Shown here piece by piece: positions 53,009-53,238 of a stretch of DNA of 53,238 nucleotides. The stretch's first letter is position 1. The number at the start of each line of letters is the position of its first letter. The position numbers and the translations under genes were made by a program. The stretch spans positions 1-53,238 of the forward strand of contig NZ_JFJZ01000033.1 in assembly GCF_002115825.1 (NCBI RefSeq), read 5' to 3'. The notes under the pieces were generated by a model. It did no database searches, was not told the origin of the DNA, and was given only the letters and a program-made list of their open reading frames with translations. The DNA comes from Thalassospira sp. MCCC 1A01428 (lineage in GTDB: Bacteria > Pseudomonadota > Alphaproteobacteria > Rhodospirillales > Thalassospiraceae).

Positions 53009-53238
53009 TGAAACGTGCTTTTGCTGATAATAATCCGCTCAGCTTTGCCCAAAGCCCCACAGGCGTCAATCTCAATAGGCTGTAAGAATCACTTTCAGGC
53101 AGGAGTCCGAACCTCATGGTTGCCAAAGGTCTGCAATCATTCTCCCTTTTGCCGGGCATGACCTTTCGGGGGAAAATTGCTCAATATTTAAGTGTTTGTT
53201 TTAAAACGATTTTCAATAAAAACGTCACAAACGTCATT

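Noticed and set aside
1..53238. tRNA, rRNA, CRISPR, prophage or insertion sequence
   Set aside because: No cloverleaf-like segment, spaced identical repeats, transposase, integrase or terminal inverted repeats were seen; gene order looks like ordinary chromosome.

Overview
The window looks like chromosomal DNA from an alphaproteobacterium of the Rhodospirillales, most likely close to Thalassospira. This is inferred from the gene families (alphaproteobacterial PhaR, Fds-type formate dehydrogenase, phaA-phaB) and moderate GC codon use; no rRNA or other marker gene is present to prove it. I found no tRNA, rRNA, CRISPR array, insertion sequence or prophage. Coding density is high and most intergenic gaps are short.

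Layout. 1-1.7 kb: the tail of a partial gene, an XRE regulator with a palindromic operator, and one or two small hypothetical genes. 1.8-9.1 kb: a polyhydroxyalkanoate (PHA) region with repressor phaR, a divergent PhaE-like protein with a lysine-rich tail, a class III-like PHA synthase phaC, then an unrelated Gate-domain transporter/Lrp regulator pair, then phaA-phaB. 9.3-11.9 kb: an AI-2E family permease, a DUF2478 protein and mobA. 12-33 kb: a biofilm block. It holds a sugar-nucleotide 4-epimerase, a 1107-residue hybrid kinase, a REC-GGDEF diguanylate cyclase, a single-domain response regulator and a secreted GH114 glycosidase on the + strand. Converging on these from the - strand is a complete Pel exopolysaccharide operon, pelA-B-B'-C-D-E-F-G. 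33.6-41 kb: fdhD and the NAD-dependent formate dehydrogenase genes fdsD, A, B, G with a LysR regulator. 41.2-42.9 kb: an OFA-family oxalate/formate-type antiporter. 43.4-47.4 kb: a small secreted protein, then a sensor kinase and a sigma-54 response regulator. 47.6-53 kb: a DUF4396 membrane protein, an SDR oxidoreductase, a YdeP-like molybdopterin oxidoreductase and an aldose 1-epimerase.

How it works together. The Pel operon is unusual in two ways. PelA lacks its N-terminal hydrolase domain, which appears to be replaced by the separate GH114 gene. PelB is split into a giant TPR protein and a separate porin-like protein. PelD keeps an RxxD c-di-GMP site, and a diguanylate cyclase gene lies in the facing gene block, so a kinase to c-di-GMP to Pel circuit is plausible. 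The 4-epimerase has a serine at the position that favours N-acetylated sugars, as expected for making UDP-GalNAc.

The formate side is also coherent. The OFA transporter gene has an exact-match sigma-54 promoter with two GGACA-N3-TGTCC dyads centred 42 bp apart upstream of it. A sigma-54 activator/kinase pair lies about 3 kb away. Imported formate would be oxidised by FdsGBAD. MobA, DUF2478 and FdhD fit the needs of the two molybdenum enzymes encoded here.
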